DNA of 64,000 nucleotides from Metaphire vulgaris (Eukaryota; Annelida; Clitellata; Crassiclitellata; Megascolecidae), in assembly GCA_018105865.1 (NCBI GenBank), contig CM030867.1:4901869-4965868 (forward strand), given 5' to 3'. A model generated the notes under the pieces. The model was not told the origin of the DNA, did not search any database, and saw nothing but the letters and a program-made list of their open reading frames with translations. Below, in pieces: positions 10,905 to 21,744 of this stretch. The position numbers and the translations under genes are program-made. Positions within the stretch are counted from its first letter, which is position 1. Each line of letters starts with the position of its first letter.

Positions 10905-11285
10905 AATATTTATTTATTTATTTATTTATTGACAATTTATATAGCGCAGTAGACAAGGCTAAGACCTGCAACAAAAGCGCTTAACACAGTTCATATCCAA
11001 TATTAAATAAATGTGTCTTCAAATTTCTAATGAAAAGTCCAGCTGAGACTGCTCCAGTCACATTGTCTGGAAGAGAGTTCCACAGGGCGGGATTCTTCCG
11101 CGCGAATGATCTTTCCCCAAACTTAGGATTCTTGGACAGGAAGGCCGGCAGGCACAGACAGAAACGCAACGGAGTACGGCTTTTAAATGAAGGTAACGAT
11201 CCGGCACGCGCCATGGAGGATCGGTGAGTGGGATTGGGTGTGTGGATCAGTGGAGCGACTGGCATCCGGGCGCGCTCCAAGCAGC
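10905..11285 (-). mobile_element. CR1-like LINE 3' end, minus strand
   Basis: The 99-codon minus frame ends FGERSFARKNPALWNSLPDN and LKTHLFNIGYEL, the C-terminus of a CR1-type ORF2. The 3' side carries the shared GCGCTATATAAATTGTC motif and an (AATA)n tail at about 10905-10930. It abuts a plus-strand CR1 fragment head to head at about 11285. Confidence 0.8.
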
Positions 11286-11580
11286 GTCGTCGGGCCTTTC
11301 ATTTGTTGTTCCTTATTCTCGCACCGTCATTGGCACTAGTTGTTTCTCAGTGTGTGGCCCTAAGCTTTGGAATTCATTACCAATATCACTTCGTAAAACT
11401 AAAAATTTATCATCTTTTAGATTTGGTCTTAAAACTTACCTGTTTGACTTGGCTTATCCCCCTTAGACTGCTCCTCCGCTGTTCTGACTGATCTTCCGGA
11501 TTGACCTGGCTCTAATTCTATTTGGATTTGGTGCGCCATCGGCTGATGCCCTGGGCATTATGATAGTGGTGCCATAGAAG

Positions 11581-11614
<34 letters not shown>
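11286..11614 (+). mobile_element. CR1-like LINE 3' end with (TTGA)n tail
   Basis: The plus strand reads VVPYSRTVIGTSCFSVCGPK, LWNSLPISLR and FGLKTYLFDLAY followed by a stop. The tail is (TTGA)n at 11583-11614. The next base begins a truncated TTAA element, so the tail marks the insertion junction of this LINE. Confidence 0.8.
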
Positions 11615-11616
<2 letters not shown>

Positions 11617-11617
<1 letters not shown>

Positions 11618-11755
11618 ACCGCATCTTTCTAGCTTCTATATAGCCTGAAATATAGTAAGTTTATAACGTATATGTTCACGTTTTCATACGAACGCCTTTT
11701 CCCCAAATTAATTACCCTGTGGGGGATGACTTTAATTACCTCTTTAAAGGGTTAA
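11617..11755 (-). mobile_element. TTAA element, half copy C (one end only)
   Basis: The 139 bases match the AAAGGGGGAATT-type end of the family in minus orientation, running from AAACCGCATCTTTCTAGC to TCTTTAAAGGGTTAA. TTAA is at 11752-11755. The rest of the element, including the other end, is missing and replaced by the (TTGA)n tail of a LINE. Confidence 0.85.
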
Positions 11756-11756
11756 G

Positions 11757-13145
11757 AAATTGTGTGGCTAACTCTAGTCCAGTTTGAGGTTTGGAAAAAT
11801 TTCTGGAAAAGCAATGGCGTTGAATCGCTGCAGTGACAGACAATCGTTGGAAAAGGAAGCTTCCTTCCCTCTTGTCTCCGGATTGCTGAGTAAGACGACA
11901 ACCAAGCTCATTGAAAAAACATAGGGCGTCTTGATTTATGAGGCCAAGCGTCTCAAGTGCGATTGGCAAGAATGTGTGCATAGGGGTCAATCAGGCTTTG
12001 ATATTTTGCTGTTTTTCTGACATAAGCGGCTTCAGCGGCGGCTCCTGCTGGGAGAGAAGTGGATGGTAAGTAGGTGGCGGTGACTGTGTCCGCCATGGTT
12101 GCACCCCATACCAGGCTGCATCTGGCTTATCAAGGTCATACCGTTTGGTCTTCTTCCGTCAGATCTGCAAAGATCAGGCGGTTTCTTGATGGAAGGGACC
12201 CCCGCTCTAACCAGACCCCACTGCACCAGATCGTTCAGCGTGGCATAGCGAGTGGTACAACCTGGGCCCAGGGGACAGGATAGCCCATGCGAGTTGTCTT
12301 CCAGCACTTCGGCACCTCAGGGGCAGAGATGCTCCTCACATATGTTGGCGCCCATGCGAAGGCCGATGACGACTCTGATTGTTTCGTCATCCATTCGCAA
12401 GCCACAAGAGATGGGCAGCGAGTGAAGCCAATCGTTGGTGTGGCATGCCGAGACGGCTCTGAGCCGGGCTTGGTGATATTGTACTGGGTGGGCTTGGGAC
12501 AGGATGTCAATGTCCTTTTGGATGAGTGGACGGTCCCAGATGGACTGCTTGTTAAGTTGACCGGATGTGGGGCCTGGTAGTTGGCTCATGAAACACCACC
12601 GGTCCATAATTTGTGATTCATGAGAATTGGTGTTCAGGCATGCCTTCTCAAGCATGGAGGACTGGAGGGGTTGGGTACCTGCAGCTGAAGGCAGAAGGTG
12701 CAAGCATGGACACCCGACGGATCCCCAGACCCCCGCCCCTGATTGGGAGCGTCACCTGAAGCCACTGACTGTCAGACAATTTTATATTTAAGATGTTACC
12801 AAGGCCTTCTCGCATGACGGTGTCAAAGCTTTCTAGCAGCGGGTGGCCAGCACAAGGGGTGCAGCACAGTAAGTACAGGAGCTTAGAATGAGACAGAGAG
12901 CTCCTGAGGAGGAATATGGCAACCTGTTTTGATATTAATGGCAGACTACTCAATGCCGTCTGCAGCTCCACAATGCGACATGACATCACATGTTCAAAAG
13001 CAGTGGACGTGCTTAAGGGTGCGCCTAGCAAAATTGCCTCCTCTTGGCTGGTCAGTGAGAACCGGTCCATAGCCGTGTTGTTGTCTGTCTTTGGACCCTT
13101 GCAAATTACTTCACATTTCTCGTAATTAGCGGACAATCCTAGATT
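11757..13145 (-). pseudogene. Non-LTR reverse transcriptase C-terminal part with REL-endonuclease-like domain
   Basis: Minus-strand frames join in the order GLSANYEKCEVICKG, ILLGAPLS, SHSKLLYLLCCTPCAGHPLL, LPIRGGGLGIRRVSMLAPSA, GLRMDDETIRVVIGLRMGA, C-x-x-H-x-C then HGLSC, LNDLVQWGLVRAGVPS, DGRRPNGMTL and IALETLGLINQD to FLFQRLSV. The Cys-His motif followed by a PD-x-D/E-like region is the layout of LINEs with a restriction-like endonuclease (R2/NeSL/CRE group, by general knowledge). The expected PD reads PN, and the later acidic residue reads G. Its 5' side is cut at a (TA)n tract; its 3' side meets the TTAA element at 11755. Confidence 0.7.
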
Positions 13146-13147
13146 TT

Positions 13148-13151
<4 letters not shown>

Positions 13152-13197
<46 letters not shown>
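13152..13197. repeat. (TA)n microsatellite
   Basis: This is an uninterrupted TA tract of about 46 bases at the upstream boundary of the minus-strand LINE relic. 13198-13429 is intron sequence without recognised features. Confidence 0.95.
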
Positions 13198-13199
<2 letters not shown>

Positions 13200-13429
13200 C
13201 ATACTTTATTACTTTCTTATGGTTTGCATTTTTCATAGTTTCCTTAAACTCTATTTGTGGATAATCCAGACAACAGTCAACAGATTTTGTACTGTCCTGA
13301 AATTTCTATAGCAAGATTTTACTGTTTATTGCTTTGATGCATATTCAGTGCCAAATCTAATCTTTTTATTCATAGTGGTATTTGCTTGCGCTGTACTTAA
13401 ATGTTTGTTTTCATTTTGTTTGATAACAG

Positions 13430-13491
13430 TGTGAGTGTAGAGGTGGGGCAGTATTGAGCCTGCTGCACGAAAAGACAACTAATCTTATTGG
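13430..13491 (+). CDS. TUBGCP2: TUBGCP2 internal exon
   Basis: The reading is CECRGGAVLSLLHEKTTNLI plus the first two bases of a glycine codon (62 nt, phase 0 in, phase 2 out). The acceptor is ataacag and the donor GTGAGT. It continues the GCP2 protein directly after the previous exon ('...SIDR' then 'CECRGGAVLSLL'; vertebrate proteins read similarly with GECxGG and LSLLH). It lies between a 7,964 bp intron and a 6,956 bp intron, both full of transposon relics. Confidence 0.9.
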
Positions 13492-13860
13492 GTGAGTTTT
13501 TCATTGTTGCTGCATGTCTTCTAACCTATTGACTTGCTCTACTTATTTACCAGGAACATAAGCTGCAGGAATTTCTTGTGGCTGATAGCTTTGAGGTGAA
13601 TGCAATCTCCAGTCAAACTGCTTAGCTTCATAACTTATTGGATTCTTATGATATTTTTAGCATGCTTCATTACCAACCCATATAAGGACATATTCTTGAC
13701 CTTCTAGTTACCAGATTAAACTCAGAAATCATTTCCAAGGTTAATTCATAGGAAGCTTATTTGTTAGACCACTTAGCCCTCTCTGTCAGCATCATGTTGC
13801 CTCACAAAGGCCCACCAATTTACAATGAAATCACTTTTCAACACTGGTCTATGCTTAATA
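13492..13860. other. Intron sequence without recognised features
   Basis: I see no coding signal, terminal repeat or tandem array here on either strand. Confidence 0.45.
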
Positions 13861-13871
13861 CACCTATCATC

Positions 13872-14480
13872 GGTACCGTAACAAAATCGTGCAAGACAAA
13901 ATAGCGCCGACAACATTGCGCTGACAAAATCGCGACAACAAATTGGCGCTGACAAATGAGCGCTGACAAAATACCGCCGAAGTAAGAAACGATAGAAAAC
14001 TCAACTTTAACTTTGACAGGTTTTTCAAGTAATATTACACCAAAGCTAATATAACTGAGAAAAATTCCTTTTATAATATTAAATAACGTAGAAGAAAATA
14101 CTGAACGTCATGACAAATGTAATTTAGAAAAACAGTCCTTCATAACATTCAATAACATGAAACCAGTTGATAAATGTAGTAAAGAGTGTGCCGTTTATTC
14201 CATAAGTGTTCTGTCGTGTGCTTTGTCTTACTAAATCTAAAGATTGGATGAAACACAGCGCAGGTATTCCAATAACGGCCTGGTTTCATATGTTGGAATA
14301 AGAGCTCGTAGGTGGTGGTCGAATTGAACGTACTTGTTTTTACTCGCCTCCACATGACGCTCGCCGTTATTATAACGTGCAATTCTTTGTTTGACATCAC
14401 ATGATTACGTCGGTGCTATTTTGTCGGGGTTTTTGGAGCTACTTTGTCGGCGCTGTTTAGTCAGCGCTGTTTTGACTGGA
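13872..14480. mobile_element. Element with inverted arms of repeated GCGCTGACAAAAT units
   Basis: The left arm (13872-13980) repeats GCGC(T/C)GACAAAAT-like units at least five times. The right arm (14411-14480) carries the reverse complement (ATTTTGTCGGCGC-like) about four times. Similar 11-13 base flanks are present: CACCTATCATC at 13861-13871 and CACCTCTATCATC at 14481-14493. The middle (about 13985-14405) is AT-rich and non-coding. The structure is that of a non-autonomous DNA element with complex termini; I cannot assign a superfamily. Confidence 0.7.
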
Positions 14481-14869
14481 CACCTCTATCATCATAAAGT
14501 ACATTCTACCATCTGCATTATGTACCAACTCTTTATGCACAGCATCTGAGCTAACAGTTAAACTGTCATCTGTTATACTCAATGCTTAGGTAAGTTTATT
14601 TCTGGCTTTGGCAAAACAATGAAGGCTGTAGTTCAGCCCAGTAAACCTTGTTTTAGCTCTGATATTGCACTTGCCAGAATTCATTGTAGTTAACTTGAGT
14701 GGTGCTGGAAGTTTTCACGTTTGCCCTCAAATAGAGCAAAGACTAGGGGGCAGTGTCATTTTGTCAGCAGACTTAAATCCAACTACTTTTACCTAATTAT
14801 GTTTTTGAAAATTCTTAAAATCCTTGTTTGCTTTGGAAATCATTGCATAAAATGCTCGATGCTTGTATA
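14481..14869. other. Intron sequence without recognised features
   Basis: No coding or repeat structure is recognised apart from the right flank repeat at 14481-14493. Confidence 0.4.
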
Positions 14870-15026
14870 CCGTATTTTCACGCCAAATTGCCGCGGCTTA
14901 TAGATGATTTTACAAGAAGAGACCCTTTGATGTTGCCTATTATAGTAAGCGGCATATACAAAAACATTTTTACAAATAGCAGAAGACCCTTTAGCATAAG
15001 TTATTCTACCGGTAATTATAAATCTG

Positions 15027-15220
<194 letters not shown>

Positions 15221-16019
15221 TGTGAACCGGCCTCTTGCACCGTTTAATTAATCCAGCTATTAAGCAAGATTAGACAGTATTTTAAACATAATATTCAAGC
15301 AGTGGTAGCTCTGCATAATCTCAGTTCTTTATGAGAGTGACTACAATCTAATTCATCATCTGACTTAAAACTTTCCACTCTGACTAATACCACAAACAAT
15401 CCTAGAACTGGCACTAAGCCTAAACTAATCTTTCTATCCTTTATTCCAAACTCTAAATACTATACTTATGTTTTGTTTAAATATAGCCTTATAAAATATA
15501 TGCATTTATGCAGGCGTTTTATGCAGGAAATCAGCTTTGCTTTGCCAAGTTGGCCTTTTAAAGAACATATACAGCATACTCGCTGTTGTAGATTATAAAT
15601 AACTCAACCGCCAGTCATCCCTTGTAGTTTGATTTGAATTGCTACGTGAGTCGTCGAATAGTTCTTTTAACCGACCAAATGTAGGCCTATACTAAATGTC
15701 GTAGGGGTCCCTCCGTATAGTATGTACGCACTGAGATTTTTTCGTACGGCGAGGGGGAGGGTCTCAACTGATTGCGTTCGTACGCACACATTTATAAATA
15801 GCCTACGTAACAGTTAGAAAACCGCTAAGGTAGAAGACTGGTATATGTACACAAACTTTAGATTTGAAAACAATTACTTACGGTCAAACAAAGGGTAAAA
15901 AGTTTAGTAGTTCCCTCAGTTATTAAATAATTGGCCGGTGACTTGGGGGAGGGGAGCGTTTATGGGTGTGTGCAGAATGCTCGAGGGTAGCGGCCTATTA
16001 AAATAGAAGTATCCAGCAG

Positions 16020-16021
<2 letters not shown>

Positions 16022-16064
<43 letters not shown>
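16022..16064. repeat. (GA)n microsatellite
   Basis: This is a pure GA tract of about 43 bases directly before the second copy of the internal block of the surrounding TA element. Confidence 0.95.
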
Positions 16065-16067
<3 letters not shown>

Positions 16068-16282
16068 AGGAGGGTTGTGAACCAACCTCTTGGACTGTTT
16101 AATAATAATTATTAATCCAGCTATTAAGCAAGATTAGACAGCAAATAATTCGGATCGTTCATTTAACGTATTTCTCATGCCTTGGACTATAAAAATACTT
16201 GATCTAGATTAAATTTCTTGTTTTGTCTTATGAATGCTGATAAGATAGAAGATCTATTTATGTTTAATAACTCCCTCCTGTC

Positions 16283-16565
16283 TTCTCTCTCTTTCTCTGT
16301 CTCTCTCTCCCTCCCTGCGTCTCTGTCCTGTCTCTCTCTCCGTCTCTGTCTCCCTCCCTCCGTCTCTCGCCCCTCCCTCAGTCTCTCCTTCCATCTCTTT
16401 CTCTCTCCGTCTCTCTCTCTCTCTGTCTCTCTCTCTCTCTGTCTCTCTCTCTCCGTCTCTCTCTCTCTGTCTCTCTTTCCCTCTCTCTGTCTCTTTCTGC
16501 TCTCTATCTCCGTCTCTCTTGCCCTCCCTGTCTCTCTCTCTCCCTCCCTCCCCATCTCCTTCTTT
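16283..16565. repeat. Degenerate CT-rich (TCTC/TCTG) tract
   Basis: About 280 bases of CT-rich simple sequence with scattered G and CC. It lies inside the TA element copy 1 but is absent from copy 2, so it expanded locally. Confidence 0.9.
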
Positions 16566-16744
16566 CTCCATTGAGAATAACTGCACGTGTATATATAATG
16601 ATACTGCAACATCAGGGCACGTAGCCTATATTTGTGTGCGGCTTATCGATGAAAATATTTACTGGTACATGCCACTGGATTTCTGCAGCCTGTAAACGTG
16701 GAGCGGCCTATAAATGTAAATGGCGATTTGGTGTCAAAATACGG

Positions 16745-17620
16745 CAGATAAAGATACTGCTTTACCAGACAGTACTCTATTATTAGTAATGGATGTAGGA
16801 GAGAACAAGAGAAAAGATGTCAAGATCAACGGAGAGATGGTAAACAACCTGAGATTCGCAGATGACATAGACCTAATGAAAGAAAAAAGCTTACAAAAAA
16901 CCTCAATAGTGTGGTAGAAGCCGCATAACCTATGGGACTGAGGGTAAAGATAGAAAAAACCAAAGCAATGGTGTTTGGACAACAAGAGCCCACGGTAAAC
17001 ATAACAGTTAATGGAGATAAAATCACACACGTAACAGAATTCGAATACCTTGGAAGCCTGCTGACCTGGGATAACAACTGCAGCCAGGAGACAAAAAGAA
17101 GAATAACTAAAGCAACAGGATCAATGGCAGGGTTTAAAACAATATTAAAAAGCAAGGTCACGAAAGTCAAGACAAAACTGGAAATACTAAGAACATGCAT
17201 CTTCAGTGTTTTACTATACGCATCAGAAACCTGGACCATAAAGAAGAGGGACAAAGACCGACTACTAGCCTTTGAAATGAAATGCTATAGATAGGAGAAT
17301 TTTGAACATCAGATGGCAGCATACAATAAAGAACACAAGGATACGAGAAAGAATCAAGAACAAAACAATCATGCAAATATTGATACGAAGTAAAATGAAC
17401 TTCTTTGGGCACATATACAGGATGGAAGACAATAGACTGGCGAAGAAGATAATGCTGGGAACAAAGGATGGAGAAAATCGAAGAGGCAGACCAAGAAGAG
17501 AGTGGTTGGATGATATTGAAGGATGGGGGAACTGGAGCTGCACACACTGACCAGAGCAACACAGGACTGAGAAAGATGGAGACAAATTGTGAATCAGGCT
17601 GTTGACACCTATGGGTACAG
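16745..17620 (+). pseudogene. RTE-like LINE, 3' half of reverse transcriptase
   Basis: Successive plus frames carry INGEMVNNLRFADDIDLM (catalytic FADD), GLRVKIEKTKAMVFG, FEYLGSLLTWD, ETKRRITKATGSMAGFK, VLLYASETWTIKK, RSKMNFFGHIYRMEDNRLAK and RRGRPRREWLDDIEGW. These are the motifs of RTE-type endonuclease/reverse transcriptase proteins after the catalytic site. Stops and frameshifts separate the pieces. It starts directly at the edge of the TA element, so its 5' part was lost or never inserted. The copy at 49170-51165 is probably the same family and holds the 5' half. Confidence 0.8.
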
Positions 17621-17939
17621 CACCCATAGAGTTGGATGATGATGGCTCTATTATTAACTATTCTACTTGTACCTGATACCTTTACTTACTGTCCTTTTCT
17701 CTTCCTTTCTTTTTGTTGTTATTTCCTATCTTTCCATAGCCTTCTTTTCACTGAGAACTGGCCAGGACTTCTCAGTATATCATATCATCTCTTAGCCTGT
17801 AGACATCTGCCCTATACCTGCGCACCTGCATTTGAAGATCTTCCAGCTTCGAAGCTGTTGTCCCATTTGTCGTCATCAGGACTGCTGTTTAATCTATTGG
17901 CGAACAGTATCTCAGAATCTTTTTAGTTATAGTTATCGT
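17621..17939. other. Intron sequence without recognised features
   Basis: This is CT-rich, weakly biased sequence in which I found no conserved motif or terminal repeat. Confidence 0.4.
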
Positions 17940-18520
17940 TATCATAGCGCGGCACTGATCTTCGTTTGCAAGGCCCTCAGCCAGGTGACTGATGCAAGTT
18001 ACATGGTATGGGGCCAGTGTTCTCATGCAACGCACCTGTTTACTTCGCGAATTAATCCACTACTCAGTTGCCATATCCATCTGACGAAAGAAGGCCAAGT
18101 TGGCCTTAGGGCTCATGCGGAAGTTGAACCTGCAACCTTCTGCTCCATTGTCCAATGTTGTTATGACTCTGCTAACTTCCCGTCCCTAAGCATGACAAAG
18201 TTTAAGTAAAGAAGTTAAGTTTTCCAATGCCTGGATTCGAGCATTGGGGCTGGTGCTGATTTCCTGTCACTTGGGCATACAGCGAGGTGGGTGGCATACA
18301 CCATTAACCTAGAGTAGGTTGTCAGCAAAACGTCTAGGCCTGTGCTTTACTTCACAGTGAACGCTGATCCTCATTTTGATGTTATAACTGCCCTCTAGCG
18401 AGTAAGGCTGACTCGACCTTATGGGCTCCCATGGGATTTGAATGCATTTTGTCAGTGTGCCTACCCAGCGTGTAACCAATTCTGCCATCTTCCCACATTT
18501 TAAGGTTAAGAATTTTGCAT
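17940..18520 (-). mobile_element. tRNA-derived SINE-like sequences, probably two units
   Basis: On the minus strand near 18490 the sequence GATGGCAGAATTGGTTACAC resembles a pol III A box, and GCATTCAAATCCC about 40 bases on resembles a B box. A second A/B pair occurs near 18180 (TTAGCAGAGTCATAACA, then GCAGGTTCAACTTCC). The stretch between reads like a SINE body. The layout suggests a tandem or dimeric tRNA-like SINE. I could not assign the source tRNA, and neither unit folds as an intact tRNA by eye. Confidence 0.5.
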
Positions 18521-18686
18521 AAGGCAGATGACATTGATACGTGGCAGAAGTGGACATGTTAAATGCATGCGTAAAAAATCCAAAGTTGATGTGGAAATTG
18601 GACAAAGCAGAGGGATGGTTTATTTTCTAAAAATAGATTTTAAAATGCCCGTAGGGGCCATTGCTCACAGCTTTAGCTTCCAAATA

Positions 18687-19486
18687 CCGTATTCTCACGC
18701 CAATTCACCATGGCTTATAGGTGATTTTACAAGAAGAGACCCTTTGATGCGGCTTATAATAGTAAGCGGCTTATACAAAAACATTTTTACAAATAGCAGG
18801 AGGCCCCTAACATAAAATAATTCTGTCGGTAATTATAAATTCAGCAATGCCCTAACTACTAACTTAGAGCATCATGAGGCTTGTAAAAATATTTTAAATT
18901 AGAAATAGAGTCAAAAGAAAAAGTTTTTTTGTTTTACTTTATTACTAGCATTTTACCCGTGTTTCACGGTGTTGCTAGATACTTTTTTCAAAACCCACAA
19001 CCGTTGATCAAGAAAGTAGCCCAAAACCCACCTAAAGATTGTTAGTACAAAACAATTCCATAAGTAAGTAAGTAATAACTTTAATCAAAATAAGCATGAC
19101 AATCTAAATCATAAGAACTGAAATATACATTTAAAACAGGAAAATAATAGACACCAAAGGAGGGCAACGTGAAACAGAAAAGAGAAAGATTGACTTATGA
19201 AGAAAAAGTTCGGCATAGCGCCATCTAACACTAAATCCAAAGGTTCAGCGGTTTAAAAACGTTATTTATTTATTTCAGCAAAATATTCTGTCGGTAAGTT
19301 AGATCAAATCGAGAATGAATTAAAAATCAACTTATTTGGAAAAAACTATTATTACATCACGTGCTAAACAAGGAGTTTGATTGCGATGTACAGAATTCCT
19401 GATTTCGAAGTCAATGAGTCATCATGAGCCCGACAAACTTCCTGTGCCCAACAAACTTGTCTCAAAAGACAATGGGAATTTGGGAA

Positions 19487-19521
<35 letters not shown>

Positions 19522-20085
19522 CAGAGAGGGCCACGAAGCGGTTAGCCCAGTACGAGGTGGTTAGCCCAGTGCGTTCTTGCTTTTACTGGGGCGACCCTCT
19601 TCTCCCCGACCCACTTTGCTGGCCCTACTACACACTGTAGTCGCTCAAGCCATGGAGGGAGGGTTGTGAAATGCAATAGCAATTAGCGATACAGACACTT
19701 ACAACGATCCAATCAGCTGCTTCTGCTGGTCAAACGGCCTATCCACACACCAGCTATTAAGCAAGATTAAACAGGGGATTTCACAACCTTGGAATCACTG
19801 TTTCGGATCTTTCATTTAGCATATTTTTCACAGTCCTGAGCTTTAAAAATACTTCATCTAAATTAAATTTCCTTTTTTGTCTTATGTATGCTGATAACAT
19901 AGAAGATTTGTTTATGTTTAAGAAGCCACGTGGATATACCGGTAATGATACTTCGACATCATGGCACGTGGCCTATATTCGTGTGTGGCTAATCTATGAA
20001 AATATTTACATGCTACTGGATTTCTGCGGCCTGTAAATGAGGAGCAGCCTATAAGCGTAAGCGGCGATTTGGCGTGAAAATATGG
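18687..20085. mobile_element. TA-flanked inverted-repeat element, copy 2
   Basis: TA lies at 18685-18686 and 20086-20087. The ends CCGTATTCTCACGCCAATTC and GCGGCGATTTGGCGTGAAAA plus TATGG are inverted repeats. The first and last 130 bases match the copy at 14870-16744, as does the inner block around 19760-19920. The stretch 18950-19650 has no counterpart in copy 1 and may be a nested insertion. It includes a CAGA repeat near 19500 and a short duplication (GGTTAGCCCAGT, twice near 19540-19570). It has no coding capacity. Confidence 0.82.
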
Positions 20086-20447
20086 TAAATAAACATGAAC
20101 AAAAACTAATGGAGATATCACTGATTTTAGTGATTGTTATAAGTTTTGATGCAAGAACGTTGACACCACTGCAGTATGGTTGTAAATGTTTTTACACAAT
20201 ATTCTGCCCATTGGGATTGCTCAGAGTTGCTTTATGTTCTAGCTAGTATTTCTATTTAGCAAAGTTTGCTCTAGGGGTGACTTTGCTCTAAAGAAACCTG
20301 TAATTTTCTGTTTTTATGATACCTTGTTACCATCATGCTAATAATATGATAGGTTATAATTATTTCTTTATTGCCAATGTTTTTTATTTGTAGTAATGTA
20401 TTCACTGATGAATTTTATGTAAAAAATAAATGTTTATTATTTTATAG

Positions 20448-20490
20448 AGACACCAAAGGCCAACAGCTCTGTCTGTATTTGACTCAATAT
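20448..20490 (+). CDS. TUBGCP2: TUBGCP2 internal exon (short, 43 nt)
   Basis: After completing the glycine codon the exon reads DTKGQQLCLYLTQY. The acceptor is ttttatag and the donor GTGAGT. It matches the GCP2 segment '(G)DSxxQELCLYLT' that precedes 'PYFEVLEKWIYRG'. It is only 43 nt, and both phases fit its neighbours (phase 2 in, phase 0 out). The following intron is the largest in the window, 10,007 bp. Confidence 0.9.
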
Positions 20491-20550
20491 GTGAGTAAAG
20501 AATTTGAAGCTAAACAATGTTTTTTAATTTGTTACTGCTCTTTTAGCCGC

Positions 20551-21360
20551 TTAACCATCCTGTGCCCGAAATATACGGCATAAAATTGCTCATAATTGCT
20601 CATAATTGCCATAGCGCCGGAATTTTCCTAATGACACAAGGTCGCCGGCGTAGGGAATGGCATGAAGAATAAAGGTCGGCCTGTAGATAAATTTTGTGAT
20701 AATTTTAGGTGTAATTTTGTTTGAAATAAGCAATAAATTGTGATAATAAATGGTGAAACGAAAATTCTACCCCCAGCGCTTGCAATGGAGGGCAGCCAGT
20801 GGTGAACTGCCACATCTCTATCTCTTTTCTACGCAGAGCGGGTTCAAAGTTAATGTAAATAACATCAGTGCAACACAATTCTATTAAATGTTTGTCTCAC
20901 CGGACTTGGTTAGGCATCCTGCTTATCAGACAAACTTGTACGCAACACAGTTTATTCTGAGAACACATCTAGCGCCAACTTCCCGAGTTCATGCATGGGT
21001 TGGTACAGACCTAAGTGAAATGAAGAAATTCATAGGTTTGATGAAGTTGATGGGAATAATTTGTAAACCATCCCTATTAATGTATTACTTTATTTTGATA
21101 AGGTTTGAAAATTTGCTATAAGCATTCCTACCAATGCTTTGCAATGTTTTTAGAAATTATACCGAAAATTTGACATTATCACATGTATTTAATGCTTTTA
21201 TTGCTTTTAATGTTTTTAAATGTTTCTTAATAATGTTTATTTGTTTTATAGTATCTACAAACTTTCAGGCCAGTAAATTAAATAAAAAAATTTAATTGTA
21301 CAATTTCATGATGTTTACATGTGGCGTCGTGATTATTTTGGTCTCTGGCAGCGAAGCGCT

Positions 21361-21363
<3 letters not shown>
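20551..21363 (+). mobile_element. Possible piggyBac-type element relic bounded by TTAA
   Basis: TTAACCATCCTGTGCCCG at 20551 and GGCAGCGAAGCGCTTAA ending at 21363 bracket a piggyBac-type transposase fragment. The ends are only weakly alike in inverse, so the boundaries are uncertain. The region otherwise looks like decayed AT-rich sequence. Confidence 0.4.
20888..21121 (+). pseudogene. piggyBac-type transposase fragment
   Basis: The 77-codon frame contains YQTNLYATQFI, SRVHAWVGTDLSEMKKFIGL and MKLMGIICKPSLLMYY. This matches the N-terminal part of the DDE transposase domain of piggyBac-derived proteins (N-x-YA-x-Q ... W-x-x-T/D-x-x-E-x-K-x-F-x-G-L-x-x-L-M-G-I-x-x-x-P). It ends at a stop after about 77 residues, where a full protein is some 500-600. 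No catalytic aspartate is included. The TTAA elements elsewhere in the window would use this class of enzyme, though I cannot show that this one served them. Confidence 0.72.

Positions 21364-21412
<49 letters not shown>
21363..21412. repeat. (AC)n microsatellite
   Basis: This is a pure AC tract of about 50 bases that starts at the putative right end of the piggyBac relic. Confidence 0.95.
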
Positions 21413-21414
<2 letters not shown>

Positions 21415-21744
21415 CTAGGGGTGTAGGGGTTGCTGCCCCTTGGTTTTTCCCAAGTTTTCAGAGATATGATGAGTTATATCAAATGACTTAAAAACCTCTA
21501 GGGGTCCATTTACACAAATTTTGACATTTTGTGGCCATTTTTTTCTGTGGTTAATATGTTTTGTCCATTTTGCCAAAGTGACTTCGAAGTGGATAACACC
21601 CCATGAATATTCCTATTTCAAGTGATTTTCATAATTACACTGTATAACACAATTTTCATAAAGTTCTTGTATGGCAAGGTATGACTTTATATGAGTTTTT
21701 TGTGCTGATTTAAGAAATGTCAAATTTTTTCTTTCCCATCAGGA
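21413..21744. other. Intron sequence without recognised features
   Basis: A CTAGGGGT motif occurs twice (about 21414 and 21500), but no element boundaries are visible. Confidence 0.4.

Noticed and set aside
12287..12580. Plus-strand frame of 97 codons
   Set aside because: It is the shadow of the minus-strand LINE relic, whose motifs are recognisable in order.
16187..16612. 141-codon Arg/Glu-rich minus frame and 118-codon plus frame
   Set aside because: They are translations of the CT-rich simple repeat at 16283-16565.
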